Origin: Silicimonas algicola
GTDB lineage: Bacteria; Pseudomonadota; Alphaproteobacteria; Rhodobacterales; Rhodobacteraceae
Assembly (NCBI RefSeq): GCF_003148765.1
Contig: NZ_QGGV01000009.1
Coordinates: 121,817-185,816, forward strand
Length of the DNA: 64,000 nucleotides
Direction: 5' to 3'
Every line of letters starts with the position of its first letter. Positions within the stretch are counted from its first letter, which is position 1. The position numbers and the translations under genes are program-made. The notes beneath the pieces are model-generated. The model saw only the letters and a list, made by a program, of their open reading frames with translations, made no database searches and was not told where the DNA came from. Positions 30,401 to 39,227 of the stretch are shown one piece after another.

Positions 30401-30605
30401 GGACTACGTCGCCATGAGGCTCACGCTACGCGCGCACCCTATGGCTTTCCTGCGTCATCGACTGACCCCGGGCGCCGAGCCGCTCGAACCCGTCGAGGGC
30501 GCCGTCTTCCATTCGGGGTTCGACCGGGCGACCGGCCTCATGCGCACAGACCTGTGGGGGGCGGAAGGCGCCACGGATCCGCGTCGGGAAAGCAAGGTGC
30601 ATTGA
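27465..30605 (+). CDS. dnaE2: Error-prone DNA polymerase III alpha subunit DnaE2, C-terminally short
   Basis: 1046 aa from the ATG at 27465 (GAGGGA upstream), beginning AELSATSNFTFLTGASHPEEY, the usual PHP-domain start. CQGRGSAANSVVCYCLG, PDIDVDFEHERREEVIQHIY (catalytic Asp pair), and AASFALLVYASSWLKHHHP are diagnostic. Two things are odd. An insertion of about 70 residues, partly Pro-rich, interrupts the PHP domain (about 55-125). After HPMAFLRHRL the usual OB-fold and C-terminal tail are missing and replaced by about 45 unrelated residues. No imuA or imuB precede it. It should perform translesion synthesis if active. Confidence 0.88.
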   Translation: MSFAELSATSNFTFLTGASHPEEYVDRAALLGLSAIAIADENSVAGIVRAHARVKEIARQVRERQEAALIGPPVPVTAWEVKQQVYESYPGGKARQKHGTLSSVETTEPGTPVAGFETRVAPPPPLDASAAILNVPRLVPGARIVLETRFSVTALPKDRAGWGRLCRLISRGRLRAEKGSCVLRLDDLVEFGEGLALLIHPPGRDGRKGWRDQVRRLARAFPGDCHLILSPRYDGQDAERFDKLASLADGLGLPTVASAWPIMHHGARRRLADVLTAVRTGVKVDQLGRSALANAEQRLRTEDEMRRFLGSHAEAVDRAAALAESLTFSLDELRYEYPSEVSDGETAPDRLRRLSMKGLKWRYPSGAPDHVRKLLEHELTLIAKLRYEPYFLTVHDIVDFARSRGILCQGRGSAANSVVCYCLGVTSVSPEIGTMVFERFVSEARDEPPDIDVDFEHERREEVIQHIYERYGRHRAGLCATVIHYRGKRAIREVGKVMGLTEDTISAISSQLWGFFDTSGMADKQLREIGLDPTDRRLAQTLDLIFQIQGFPRHLSQHVGGFVITEGRLDELVPIENATMEDRTVICWDKDDIDALGILKVDVLALGMLSCIRKAFDLIRGHHQADWTLATLPPEDPDVYDMLCRADSLGVFQVESRAQMNFLPRMRPRTFYDLVIEVAIIRPGPIQGDMVHPYLRRRRGEEKVEFPSDELGRVLGKTLGVPLFQEQAMQIAIVGAGFTPEEADRLRRALATFKKHGNVSEFRTRFLKGMRANGYEDDFAERCFSQIEGFGSYGFPESHAASFALLVYASSWLKHHHPGIFACALLNSQPMGFYAPAQIVRDAREHGVEVRPPCINASTWDSAMEPDRKGGLALRLGFRQIKALREEDASWIVAARGNGYTSVEDVWRRAGADPKSLRVLAEADVFASLGLNRRQALWSAAALASEKPLPLFAGDLDGEGIVEALADLPAMTMGEEVVEDYVAMRLTLRAHPMAFLRHRLTPGAEPLEPVEGAVFHSGFDRATGLMRTDLWGAEGATDPRRESKVH

Positions 30606-30626
30606 CGCACCGGAGCGCCCTTCAGA

Positions 30627-31160
30627 TCAGCCGGTGGTGCAGCGCTTTTCGGCTTCCTCGATCATCGCCGTTGCGCCCAGAAGAGAGAAGGTGTCCTTCG
30701 TCTCGGTCCCGCGCGACGAACGTGCGGTCACCACCGCATCCGATCCCCGCTTCATGGCGGTCACGATCTTCTGATCCTCGGCCGGCGTGGCGGGCCAGGC
30801 GTACTCGCCCTCGGTGAACATCTCGAAGGTCGCCCCACCCACCTCCAGCGTGACGGTCGAGCCGTCGGCGAAGGGATAGCCGCCGGTGAAGCTGACCTCG
30901 CCTGCGATGCTTTCGCCAGGCCGGTAGGTCACGAAGAGAAGAATATCGCCGCGGCGAACCGATACGACCCGGTCGTCGCGGGTGTTGACCGTCTCGCGCG
31001 GGGCGGTGACCGCCCAGCATTCCTTGGGCTCGTCACCCTCGAACACGGCCCAGTCCGTCTCGGCAGCGACCCGGTTCGTTTCCTCCTGCGCCAGCGCCCC
31101 GCCGCTGACCGAGAGAAGCGCGACCGCCGCGAAAATCGAGAGAATGCGTGCTGTAGCCAT
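30627..31160 (-). CDS. Invasion-associated locus B (IalB) family exported protein
   Basis: 177 aa. A signal peptide (MATARILSIFAAVALLSVSGGALAQ) is followed by the IalB domain: DWAVFEGDEPKECWAVTAP with a Cys, the middle VTYRPGESIAGEVSFTGGYPF, and a distal Cys in EEAEKRCTTG. The name comes from Bartonella; in free-living relatives the role is unknown and periplasmic. It is convergent with dnaE2, separated by 21 nt. Confidence 0.85.
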   Translation of the reverse strand: MATARILSIFAAVALLSVSGGALAQEETNRVAAETDWAVFEGDEPKECWAVTAPRETVNTRDDRVVSVRRGDILLFVTYRPGESIAGEVSFTGGYPFADGSTVTLEVGGATFEMFTEGEYAWPATPAEDQKIVTAMKRGSDAVVTARSSRGTETKDTFSLLGATAMIEEAEKRCTTG

Positions 31161-31315
31161 CGTCCTGCCTTGTATCTTCGCTCGGGCCGCCGATCTTGCG
31201 TCTGCTGTCCCGGTCCCAAAAGCCCCTGTCCAGTGGGAGTCCAATACCTTAACTCACGCCGGTGATGGAACCCCCCTGAAGGCGGAAAATCGCCGCAGCG
31301 CAAAGGAGAGCGAAG

Positions 31316-32311
31316 ATGACCGAAGCTGTGCCGCTGGCCGAGATCTACCGGGGTAAATTTCTGGAGTCCCTGCATTTGGGCCACGCCGTCGTGTCGCGGG
31401 CAGACGGCGAGATCGTGGAAGCCTGGGGCGATCCCGATCTCGTCGTGCTGCCGCGTTCGTCGATCAAGATGATGCAGGCCCTGCCGCTTCTCGAGACCGG
31501 AGCGGGCAGCGACCTGTCGACCGAACGGCTTGCGCTGGCTTGCGCGTCGCATTCCGGAGAGCGTCGGCATGTCGAGAAGGTGGGTCGCTGGCTGGCGGAC
31601 CTGGGCCTGGACGAGCACGCGCTTTGCTGCGGGCCACAGGTCTCGCGGAACCCGGAGTTGAGAGACCAGATGATCCGCTCCGGCGAACCGGTTACGCGGC
31701 TGTTCAACAACTGCTCGGGGAAGCACGCGGGCTTTCTGACCGTCGCGCGCCATATCGGTGCGGGTCTCGACTATGTCGATCCCGAGAACCCGGTGCAGAA
31801 GCAGGTGCGCGAGGCCTTCGAGGACATGTGCGGCGAGGACAGTCCTGGATTCGGAATCGACGGCTGCTCGGCGCCGAACTTCGCGGCCAGCCTGAAGGGC
31901 ATCGCGATCGCGATGGCGCGCTTCGCGGTGGCCGGTCATGGTAGCGGCGCACGTGACACTGCAGCGGCACGTCTGCGCGACGCAATGATCGAACATCCCG
32001 AACTCGTAGCGGGTAGAGGCCGGGCTTGCGCACAACTGATGCAGGCGGCCAAAGGCCGAGCCGCGATAAAGACCGGCGCCGAAGGCTTCTACACGGCCAT
32101 CCTGCCTGAACTCGGTCTGGGCGTCGCACTGAAGGTGGCAGATGGCGCAACCCGCGCCTCGGAACTAGCGATCGCCGCGATCCTCGTCCGCCTTGGCGTT
32201 CTCGACCCCAAGGACCCTATCGTGGCCAGCTTCCTGCATCGTCCGATCCTGAACTGGGACGGCCTCAAGACCGGCTTCGAGCGCCCGGCCGAAGGACTTC
32301 TTCCCGCCTGA
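31316..32311 (+). CDS. Rhizobium-type L-asparaginase (class 3)
   Basis: 331 aa. Members of this beta-lactamase-like family hydrolyse asparagine to aspartate and ammonia. [13 protein letters not shown] carries the catalytic S-x-x-[26 protein letters not shown] (zinc/substrate Cys and Lys) and [11 protein letters not shown] are conserved blocks. It is cytoplasmic, with no signal peptide. Strong GGAGAGCGAAG precedes the ATG. It is followed by dapD after 70 nt in the same direction. Confidence 0.9.
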   Translation: MTEAVPLAEIYRGKFLESLHLGHAVVSRADGEIVEAWGDPDLVVLPRSSIKMMQALPLLETGAGSDLSTERLALACASHSGERRHVEKVGRWLADLGLDEHALCCGPQVSRNPELRDQMIRSGEPVTRLFNNCSGKHAGFLTVARHIGAGLDYVDPENPVQKQVREAFEDMCGEDSPGFGIDGCSAPNFAASLKGIAIAMARFAVAGHGSGARDTAAARLRDAMIEHPELVAGRGRACAQLMQAAKGRAAIKTGAEGFYTAILPELGLGVALKVADGATRASELAIAAILVRLGVLDPKDPIVASFLHRPILNWDGLKTGFERPAEGLLPA

Positions 32312-32381
32312 CCTTGCGCGATTGCCCTTGCGTCGCCTCCGAGATATGTCCCCGCGGACCGATCGAAGGGAAGGACGGACC

Positions 32382-33209
32382 ATGTCGAACGCCGCGCTGG
32401 AAACCGCCATTGAAGCCGCGTGGGACGCCCGCGACGGGATTACACCCGCAACCCGGGGCGAGACCCGCGACGCGATCGAGGAGACGCTGTCCGCGCTCGA
32501 CGCTGGCACGCTTCGGGTGGCTGAACGGCAGGCGGACGGGGCGTGGCGCGTTAACCAGTGGGCCAAGAAGGCGGTGCTCCTGGGCTTTCGCCTGAAAGAC
32601 ATGGAGATGCAGCCCGGCAGCCCCCAAGGCGGCGCCTGGTGGGACAAGGTCGACTCGAAATGGAAGGACTGGGGTGACAACCAGTGGAAGGCCGCCGGTT
32701 TCCGCGCCGTTCCGAACTGCATCGTCCGCCGCTCGGCCTACATCGCGCCGGGCGTCGTGCTGATGCCGTCTTTCGTGAACCTTGGCGCCTACGTCGACAC
32801 CGGCACGATGGTCGATACCTGGGCCACGGTCGGCTCCTGCGCGCAGATCGGGAGGAACGTCCATCTCTCGGGGGGCGTCGGCATCGGCGGCGTTCTCGAA
32901 CCCATGCAGGCCGGCCCGACGATCATCGAGGACAACTGCTTTATCGGCGCAAGGTCCGAGGTCGTGGAAGGCGTCATCGTTCGTGAGGGTTCGGTCCTCG
33001 GCATGGGTGTCTTCATCGGACAATCGACCAAGATCGTCGACCGCGAGACGGGTGAGGTCATGTATGGCGAGGTCCCCTCGGGTTCGGTCGTCGTGTCGGG
33101 TTCGATGCCGTCGAAGAACGGCGTGAACCTCTATTGCGCGGTCATCGTCAAGCGCGTTGATGAGAAGACGCGGTCCAAGACGTCCATCAACGAGCTTCTT
33201 CGCGACTGA
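32382..33209 (+). CDS. dapD: 2,3,4,5-tetrahydropyridine-2,6-dicarboxylate N-succinyltransferase
   Basis: 275 aa, full length. It makes N-succinyl-2-amino-6-oxopimelate in lysine/diaminopimelate synthesis. The left-handed beta-helix hexapeptide repeats run from about 105 to 230 ([27 protein letters not shown]). [12 protein letters not shown] in the N-terminal region is typical. The C-terminal 23 nt overlap the convergent response-regulator gene. Confidence 0.96.
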   Translation: MSNAALETAIEAAWDARDGITPATRGETRDAIEETLSALDAGTLRVAERQADGAWRVNQWAKKAVLLGFRLKDMEMQPGSPQGGAWWDKVDSKWKDWGDNQWKAAGFRAVPNCIVRRSAYIAPGVVLMPSFVNLGAYVDTGTMVDTWATVGSCAQIGRNVHLSGGVGIGGVLEPMQAGPTIIEDNCFIGARSEVVEGVIVREGSVLGMGVFIGQSTKIVDRETGEVMYGEVPSGSVVVSGSMPSKNGVNLYCAVIVKRVDEKTRSKTSINELLRD

Positions 33210-33900
33210 CGCTGGGGTCGGCTTCACCGTCGATTCGCGGCGCCGTTCCATCCAGAACGAAACCCTGGTTGCGCAGGGTCTCGATGCGGAACCCCGTGTC
33301 GTGCGGGGCGAGCTTCTTGCGTAGGTAACCGATGTAGACGTCGACCACGTTCTCGCTGGTCGACCCGCCGGACCAGAGCGCGTCGAAGATGTCGCCGCGC
33401 GGCACGGGCGATCCGGCATGACGGGCGAGGAAAGCGAGAAGGCTTGTCTCCCTCTCTGTCAGGTCGATGTCGCCCGAGCCGCAGAGAAGCCGGCGGCTCT
33501 CGATCTCGATGACGCAGGGAACGGGCTCGTCACGGTGGATGCGCAGTTCCTGAACCCTGAGCCGCGCGGCCAGCTCGTCGAAGCTGAAAGGCTTGACGAC
33601 ATAGTCGTTTGCCCCTGCCTCAAGTCCCGCCGCGCGGTCCTCGACGTCGGCCAGGGCCGAAAGCATGAGGATGGGCATTGCGACCCCCCGCCGACGAGCT
33701 TCACGCACGAGGTCCAGCCCGCTGTCGGCACCGAGCATGACGTCCACGATGGCAGCCGCGAAATTACCGTTCTCGAGCCGGTCCAGCGCGACGTCGGCCC
33801 GGTTCGCGGTCTCGCCATCGAAGCCGTGTAGCGCCAGGCCGCGCAGGACGGCCGACGTGATCTCGGGGTCATCGTCGACGACCAGAAGCCGTGTCGTCAT
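33187..33900 (-). CDS. OmpR-family response regulator
   Basis: 237 aa. A receiver domain with phospho-Asp53 (AIVDVMLG) and acidic pocket VVDDDPE is followed by an OmpR winged helix ([29 protein letters not shown]). It is the partner of the upstream histidine kinase: its ATG lies 9 nt after the reconstructed kinase stop. Its location at the edge of the methanol gene region suggests, but does not show, control of those genes. Paracoccus and Methylobacterium have OmpR-type methanol regulators (MxaX/MxbM). Confidence 0.9.
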   Translation of the reverse strand: MTTRLLVVDDDPEITSAVLRGLALHGFDGETANRADVALDRLENGNFAAAIVDVMLGADSGLDLVREARRRGVAMPILMLSALADVEDRAAGLEAGANDYVVKPFSFDELAARLRVQELRIHRDEPVPCVIEIESRRLLCGSGDIDLTERETSLLAFLARHAGSPVPRGDIFDALWSGGSTSENVVDVYIGYLRKKLAPHDTGFRIETLRNQGFVLDGTAPRIDGEADPSVSREEAR

Positions 33901-33909
33901 TGCGGCACC

Positions 33910-35486
33910 CTAGCGGTCTGCCCGGGGCAGGCGAAGGGCGATCTTGGTGCCCGCTGCGGCCCCAAGAGCCTCGCCCTGCGCGACCGGGCTTTCTACCTCG
34001 ATGGTGCCGCCGTGCGCCTCGACAACCCACCTCGCGAGGCAAGTCCCAACCCGAACCCCTGCGCCGCATTCGCCTCGCCTTGGGCGAAGCGCTCAAAGAC
34101 GCGCGCGCGATCTCCAGGCGAGATGCCAGGACCGTTGTCGATGACCTCGATCCCCATCGCGGCGGGCTCGGTTGCGAACCGCAGGCGGACCGCTCTTCCG
34201 TCGCGCGCGTGGCGGATGGAATTGCGGACAAGGCTTACGAGAACCTGGCGGATCCAGTTGCCGTCCACGACGAGGTCGATACCGGGCGGCTCCTCGATGG
34301 CAAGGACCATGCCCGCATTGTCGATCTCGGCGATAATTTCGGCCCTCACATCCGCGACGAGTGCGGGCAGGGAGACAGGACCGGCGTCCAGTTGAAGCTG
34401 ACCGCTTTCGGATCGCGCGACACGCAGCAGATCCTCGATCCGCCGGGTCAGGCGCGCGGCGCGGGACTGGATGGTTCCGAAGGCCGCGCCCGCCTCACCG
34501 CCCCGCTGCGCGCCGATCTCCGCCTCCATCAGGATCACGGTCAGCGGCGTGCGAAGCTCGTGGCTTACGTCCGCGAAGAAGCGTCGCCGGTTCGCGTCGA
34601 TCTCGGCCAGCGTCGCGTTGGCGCTTCGCAAAGCGTCGGTTCGTTCGGCGATAGTCTCGTTCAGCCGCTCCCATTCCGCTTCCACGGTCTCTTGACGGAC
34701 CGCGAGGGCGGAGGCCATGCGGTTCGTCTCGGCGTAGATCCGGCCGATCTCGTCCGTCTCGCCTTCGGGAAGCGTGACGCCGAAGTCCTCTCCGCCGATT
34801 TTCCGGGCCGCCTCGCGCAGCCGATCGAGGCGCGAGAACTGGGGCCGGATCAGTCCGAAATAGAACAGTGCCACGGCGAAAAGCGTGAGAGTCGCGATGG
34901 ACAGGGCCGCCAGACGAAGACGTTCCCGCAGCGTCTCGATGCTCGACAGGACGCCTGCACGAAACAGAAGCTCGGTATTCACGGCCTGGCTGAGGAGGGG
35001 ATCGAAGCCCGAGGCGAAGATGTCGATGCTGGCTTGAAGGGCGGCGGTGTCCGAGGTGTCGGCGGCGAGGGCGCGCAGGGTGTTGTCGAGAAGCGCCTCC
35101 ATCCGGGCAATGCCGAGAGATTGGGTGCCGAAGCGGGATTGCTCGTCGAGACCCAGGTCGCGCGCATCCTCGACCGCGCTTTCGACGTCGGTGCGCAACA
35201 TGCTGAAGGTTCGCCGTAGGGGCTGCGCAGCGGACTCCACCCTGTCCTGACGCGTTGCGGGCGGCTGGCCCCTGTGGACGGCCTCGGTCGCGACAACAAG
35301 GAAACCCGCGGCTTGGGTCGAAAGCGAGGCATAGCTGTCCATCCGCGCTTCGGTGGCGAGAGCCTTGTCTAGTCGCAGGGCAACCGCCTCCATCCCCAGC
35401 CAGAGGATCAGGGCAGTCAGAAGAGTTGCGGCTCCAAGTGAAACCGCGCCCGCCGCCAGCCGTGTCTTGAGCGAAAACTGTCGCAT
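33910..35486 (-). pseudogene. Two-TM sensor histidine kinase, frameshifted near its C-terminus
   Basis: Two N-terminal transmembrane segments (about 10-32 and 190-212) flank a periplasmic sensor of about 150 residues. HAMP follows, then HisKA with His309 in VSHELRTPLTVI, and HATPase_c (VRNSIRHARDG, DNGPGIS). At about 34038-34040 one base is missing: GLGLA should continue LARWVVEAHGGTIEVESPVAQG, but the frame shifts to SRGGLSRR. The restored frame runs to TAG at 33910-33912 just before the regulator. As read, about 40 residues of the ATP lid/C-terminal sheet are lost, which would impair it. Sequencing error is possible. Confidence 0.8.
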
Positions 35487-35649
35487 ACTAGGCGCTCATC
35501 ATGGGTCCGAAGTGCCACTTTCCTGTGCTTTTTCGGCGTCAGGTCGATTTTCCAGACGTCAGAGCTAATTCGCCGAAGGGAAATGTTCGGACTTTTGGAC
35601 TACCCTGTCTTTCAGGGAGGTTCCACGCCACGAGACCTAATGAACCGAT

Positions 35650-35853
35650 ATGATCGAACTTCTCTTCGTCGTCTGCCTGGCCGGGTCCACAACCGAGTGC
35701 CAAGAGCAAAGCCTGCTTTATCAGGACATCTCGACCCAGACCTGCGTTTTCGCCGCTCAGCCCGAGCTTGCCAAATGGGTCGAAACTCACCCGAATTTCC
35801 GCATTCGAAGCTGGAAGTGCCAGCCTCTGAACTTCGAGGAGCGCGAGACCTGA
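35650..35853 (+). CDS. Small Cys-containing protein, conserved-looking, unknown
   Basis: 67 aa: MIELLFVVCLAGSTTECQEQ at the start, ISTQTCVFAAQPELAKWVETHP in the middle and WKCQPLNFEE near the end. Four Cys are evenly spread. The Leu/Val-rich N-terminus may act as a signal. It resembles a short protein commonly found in this bacterial group, without known function. It is convergent with the ABC permease gene. Confidence 0.65.
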   Translation: MIELLFVVCLAGSTTECQEQSLLYQDISTQTCVFAAQPELAKWVETHPNFRIRSWKCQPLNFEERET

Positions 35854-35862
35854 GACGTCCAC

Positions 35863-36654
35863 TCAGACTTTCCTGAACATCAGCCCGCGTGACGGGTCAT
35901 AAGCCCAGACCGCAAGGGCCGACAGCACGACCGTGCTGCCCACGACCACCGCCAGCGCCAACCAGTCCATCTTCAGGTAGAGCAGGAAGCGGATGAGCTC
36001 GACCGCGTGGGTAAAGGGGTTCAACGCGCAGATCTCCTTCAGAAGCGGGGAGCTTTCCGCCATCTTCCAGAGCGGGTAAAGCGCCGATGACAGGAAGAAC
36101 ATCGGGAAGATGACGAAGTTCATCACCCCCGCGAAGTTCTCGAGCTGGCGGATCACGCTGGACAGAACCAGCCCGAGCGACCCCAGCATCATCCCTCCCA
36201 GGACGAGGCCGGGCAGGACCGCGACATAGCCGAGTGGCGGCATGTCGATGCCGAACATCGCGGCGATGGCGAGAAAGGCATAGACCTGTATGACCGAGAT
36301 GATCGTCGCCCCGAACAAGCGCGTCATCAGAAGCCACCATCTGGGAAATGGGCTTGTCAGCAAGATGCGCATCGATCCCGTCTCCCGGTCATAGACGAGG
36401 CTCAGCGAGCTCTGCATTCCATTGAAGAGCAGCACCATCGCACAGAGGCCCGGCACGACGTAGGTCTCGTAGGTGATGTACGTCTCGTAGGGAGGCATGA
36501 TCGACAGGCCAAGCGCGGCACGAAAACCTGCGGCAAACACAAGAAGCCAGACGAGGGGACGGACGAGGGCCGCAAGAAACCTCTCGCGCTGGTGGATGAA
36601 GCGCAGGAACTCGCGCGAGATTACCGCCTGAGCTACGCGCATATACCCCGTCAT
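35863..36654 (-). CDS. ABC-2 type permease, quinoprotein-cluster associated
   Basis: 263 aa with about six transmembrane segments and an ABC-2 fold (VPGLCAMVLLFNGMQSSLSLVYDRETGSMRILLTSP is the conserved loop, cited in pieces: GMQSSLSLVYDRETG, MRILLTSP). FGI..PPLGYVAVLPGLVLGG and PLWKMAESSPLLKEICALNPFTH are typical of the PedC-like permeases linked to PQQ-dependent dehydrogenase clusters. Its ATG overlaps the ATPase stop as ATGA. Likely an exporter; the cargo is unknown. Confidence 0.85.
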   Translation of the reverse strand: MTGYMRVAQAVISREFLRFIHQRERFLAALVRPLVWLLVFAAGFRAALGLSIMPPYETYITYETYVVPGLCAMVLLFNGMQSSLSLVYDRETGSMRILLTSPFPRWWLLMTRLFGATIISVIQVYAFLAIAAMFGIDMPPLGYVAVLPGLVLGGMMLGSLGLVLSSVIRQLENFAGVMNFVIFPMFFLSSALYPLWKMAESSPLLKEICALNPFTHAVELIRFLLYLKMDWLALAVVVGSTVVLSALAVWAYDPSRGLMFRKV

Positions 36655-37370
36655 GCGGCCTCCTCGGTCCGGGCCAGGAACCAGTCCTGAAGATCCTGGC
36701 CGCCGCGCACTTCACCCGTCTGGCCGCTGGCGACGATGCGGCCCTTGTGAAGCACGAGAAGCTGGTCGCTGTCCTCAACCTCGTCGGTGAGATGCGTCGT
36801 CCAGAGAACCGAGACGCCTTGGTCCGCAAGGTCGTGGACGTGACCGGTGATCGCTCGCCGGGCCGCCGCGTCCAGACCCACGGTCGGCTCGTCCAGCATG
36901 AGGACGCTGGGCTCATGGAGAAGGGCGCGGGCAAGCTCCATGCGCCGCCTGTGCCCTCCGTTGAGCGCGCGAACCTTTTCGCCCGCCCTCTCGCGCATAC
37001 CAAGCCGATCGAGTGACCTGTCGATCCGTACAGAGGCGTCGCGCCTCGACAGACCGTGGAGAGCGGCGAAGTAGAACAGGTTCTGCCGGACCGTCAGATC
37101 GAGGTCGAGCGTCGGCTGCTGGAACACCACGCCGAGCGCGGCAAGAGAGCGTCGCGGCGCCCTGGCAAGGTCATGACCGGCAACGACAATCGAACCTTCT
37201 CGAGAGACAAGGAGCCGGGTCAGCAGGGCCACGAGCGTCGATTTACCCGCACCGTTCGGTCCGAGCAACGCTGTGAAGCTGCCGCGGGGAACGTCGAACG
37301 ACACGCTGTCCAACGCGAGCTTGCGACCGTATCGGAAACTCAGGTCCCGGACCGTCAGGCCGAATTCCAT
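36651..37370 (-). CDS. ABC transporter ATP-binding protein, PQQ-dehydrogenase-system type
   Basis: 239 aa. Walker A LGPNGAGKST, Q-loop FQQPTLDLDLTV, Walker B VLMLDEPTVGLD and H-loop WTTHLTDE are intact. The signature motif is LNGGHRRRMELARAL, where GG.R replaces the common SGGQ. It pairs with the permease (overlapping genes). In known quinoprotein clusters this ATPase accompanies a periplasmic binding protein and a beta-propeller, both found at 60-63 kb here. It is divergent from the GFA-like gene. Confidence 0.9.
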   Translation of the reverse strand: MEFGLTVRDLSFRYGRKLALDSVSFDVPRGSFTALLGPNGAGKSTLVALLTRLLVSREGSIVVAGHDLARAPRRSLAALGVVFQQPTLDLDLTVRQNLFYFAALHGLSRRDASVRIDRSLDRLGMRERAGEKVRALNGGHRRRMELARALLHEPSVLMLDEPTVGLDAAARRAITGHVHDLADQGVSVLWTTHLTDEVEDSDQLLVLHKGRIVASGQTGEVRGGQDLQDWFLARTEEAA

Positions 37371-37540
37371 GCGACGGAACCTCCCCCGATCATGCCGTCA
37401 GACCCCCTTGTTTCCTGCTGAGACTGTGGCCTTGGGGACCTTTCGATGCAAGCGCCCCACAACACACACTTTCGTACCTATTGACCGGAATCGTTTGCAG
37501 GGATGCACTCTGCGAACCTTTAAAAAAGGGAGGAGAAGCA

Positions 37541-37981
37541 ATGTCGAACCACAAATATCAGGGCGGCTGCGAGCACGTGGAAGTGTACTCGGACGCCGAG
37601 CCGATCGACAACCATGAATGCCACTGCAACGTCTGCAAGTCGGTGACGAAGCAGCATACGACGCACGTAGTTTTCTTCAACTACGGCGACCTCAAGGCAT
37701 CCAGCGAGGGCAACATGAACCGGGTCCCGTTCAACGCCGAGAACCCGAACGGCCCTCTGGAAATCTGTCTCTGCAAGGACTGCAACGCCGTTCTGATGCT
37801 GGACGACAAGCAGAAGAGGATCCGCGTCGCGGTCCCGAACGTGATGAACTACGACCCCGCGCCGGGGCCGGCGAGCTATCACGCCTTCTGGGATGAAACG
37901 AAGGGCTATCCCAAGCCAGACGACGGACGTCCGGTCTACAGTGGCCTGCGTCCAGAATTCGCCTGGCCGGCAGGCGCCTGA
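37541..37981 (+). CDS. gfa: GFA/CENP-V-like zinc protein (glutathione-dependent formaldehyde-activating enzyme family)
   Basis: 146 aa with a very strong ribosome-binding site (GGGAGGAG) before the ATG. Zinc-site Cys occur in HECHCNVCKSV and CLCKDCNAVL. The expected first CxC is reduced to one Cys (GGCEHVEV). Gfa in Paracoccus and Rhodobacter accelerates or binds S-hydroxymethylglutathione, which fits the adhI/fghA genes 15 kb away. Membership of the superfamily is clear; enzymatic activity is uncertain. The gap 37982-38270 contains GC palindromes but no gene. Confidence 0.8.
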   Translation: MSNHKYQGGCEHVEVYSDAEPIDNHECHCNVCKSVTKQHTTHVVFFNYGDLKASSEGNMNRVPFNAENPNGPLEICLCKDCNAVLMLDDKQKRIRVAVPNVMNYDPAPGPASYHAFWDETKGYPKPDDGRPVYSGLRPEFAWPAGA

Positions 37982-38270
37982 CGATCCGGACATCACCGGA
38001 CCCGATCACGCCGGCGCGCCGCGGCGCGCCCGCGTGTCGTCCCGCACCCTGCGTCCTCCCGGCTTCGGCGGGGAGGACTAGGGGCAGCGGCATGGGAGGA
38101 ATGCGGCGGGTACACTCCCGACCCTGTCGCATTATCCGGACCTTTTGCCGACCCTCTCCGGCCGCGTCGCAGGGTGTGCGACGGCCTGCGCCCGCGACGA
38201 CCGGCGCAGGCCGTCCTTGCGTACTTGGGCGGCGGAACTACCCTGAAATGACCACGCAACCGGAATTTTC

Positions 38271-39227
38271 ATGAACGCAGTCACCGACGCTTCCGCCGCA
38301 GGGGTACGCGACCTTCAGGCTTTGCTGGCCGCTCGGCTGATCGGGCATGACAGGCTGGTCGAACGGATGCTGATCGCGCTTCTGACTGGCGGGCACATGT
38401 TGGTCGAAGGTGCCCCCGGACTTGCGAAGACGCGCGCTGTCAGGGCACTGGCAGATGCCGTGTCGGGAACGAACGCCCGCATCCAGTGCACGCCCGACCT
38501 GATGCCGGCAGACCTGACCGGCACACCCGTCTGGCGCGCGCAGTCGGGGACTTTCGATTTCGTACCCGGTCCGGTCTTCCACAACCTCGTGCATGTCGAC
38601 GAGATAAACCGTGCGCCGCCCAAAGTGCAGTCCGCGCTTCTCGAGGCCATGGCCGAGGGGCAGGTCACGTCGGGAGGCGAGACCCGCAAGCTGCCAGACC
38701 CCTTCCTGGTGGTGGCGACCCAGAATTCGATCGAGCACGACGGGACGTTTCCGCTGCCCGAAGCGCAACTGGACCGATTTCTCCTGCACGTCGTCCTCGA
38801 CCTGCCGGACCTCGAGACCGAGCGGCGCATCCTCGACCTTGTCGAAGCCGAGACCCTCGACGGTGCGCACCCGCCAGCGCCGATCTCTCTGGACAAGCTG
38901 ACCGCGGCGCGCAACGAGGTCCGCCGCGTTCACCTGGCGCCCGAGTTGAGGGACTACATCGTGAGGCTGGTCGTCGCCACGCGCGATGGCGCGCTTGCGG
39001 GCGATGTAGGACATGCGGCCTCTCCACGCGGAAGTCTGGCGCTTGCAGCTGCGTCCCGGGCGCGGGCGTGGCTGGCCGGTCGCGACTATGCACTCCCCGA
39101 GGACGTGGCCGACCTTGCGCGCGATGCGCTGGCGCATCGCATCGTGTTGAACTGGCGTGCGGTCGCCGAGGGCCGCACGGCGCGCGAGGTCGTGGGCGGC
39201 ATCCTGGACGCGGTCGAACCCCTATGA
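38271..39227 (+). CDS. moxR: MoxR-family AAA+ ATPase
   Basis: 318 aa. Walker A VEGAPGLAKT, Walker B LVHVDEINRAP and the MoxR motif PLPEAQLDRF are intact. MoxR ATPases act with VWA proteins as chaperones that mature metalloenzymes; in methanol oxidisers MoxR/MxaR is needed for active methanol dehydrogenase. It is first in a seven-gene operon in which every junction overlaps by 4-8 nt. Confidence 0.92.
   Translation: MNAVTDASAAGVRDLQALLAARLIGHDRLVERMLIALLTGGHMLVEGAPGLAKTRAVRALADAVSGTNARIQCTPDLMPADLTGTPVWRAQSGTFDFVPGPVFHNLVHVDEINRAPPKVQSALLEAMAEGQVTSGGETRKLPDPFLVVATQNSIEHDGTFPLPEAQLDRFLLHVVLDLPDLETERRILDLVEAETLDGAHPPAPISLDKLTAARNEVRRVHLAPELRDYIVRLVVATRDGALAGDVGHAASPRGSLALAAASRARAWLAGRDYALPEDVADLARDALAHRIVLNWRAVAEGRTAREVVGGILDAVEPL

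Noticed and set aside
30541..30626. A frameshift at the G6 run near the dnaE2 3' end as the cause of its short C-terminus
   Set aside because: No room exists before the convergent gene for the missing domain in any frame.
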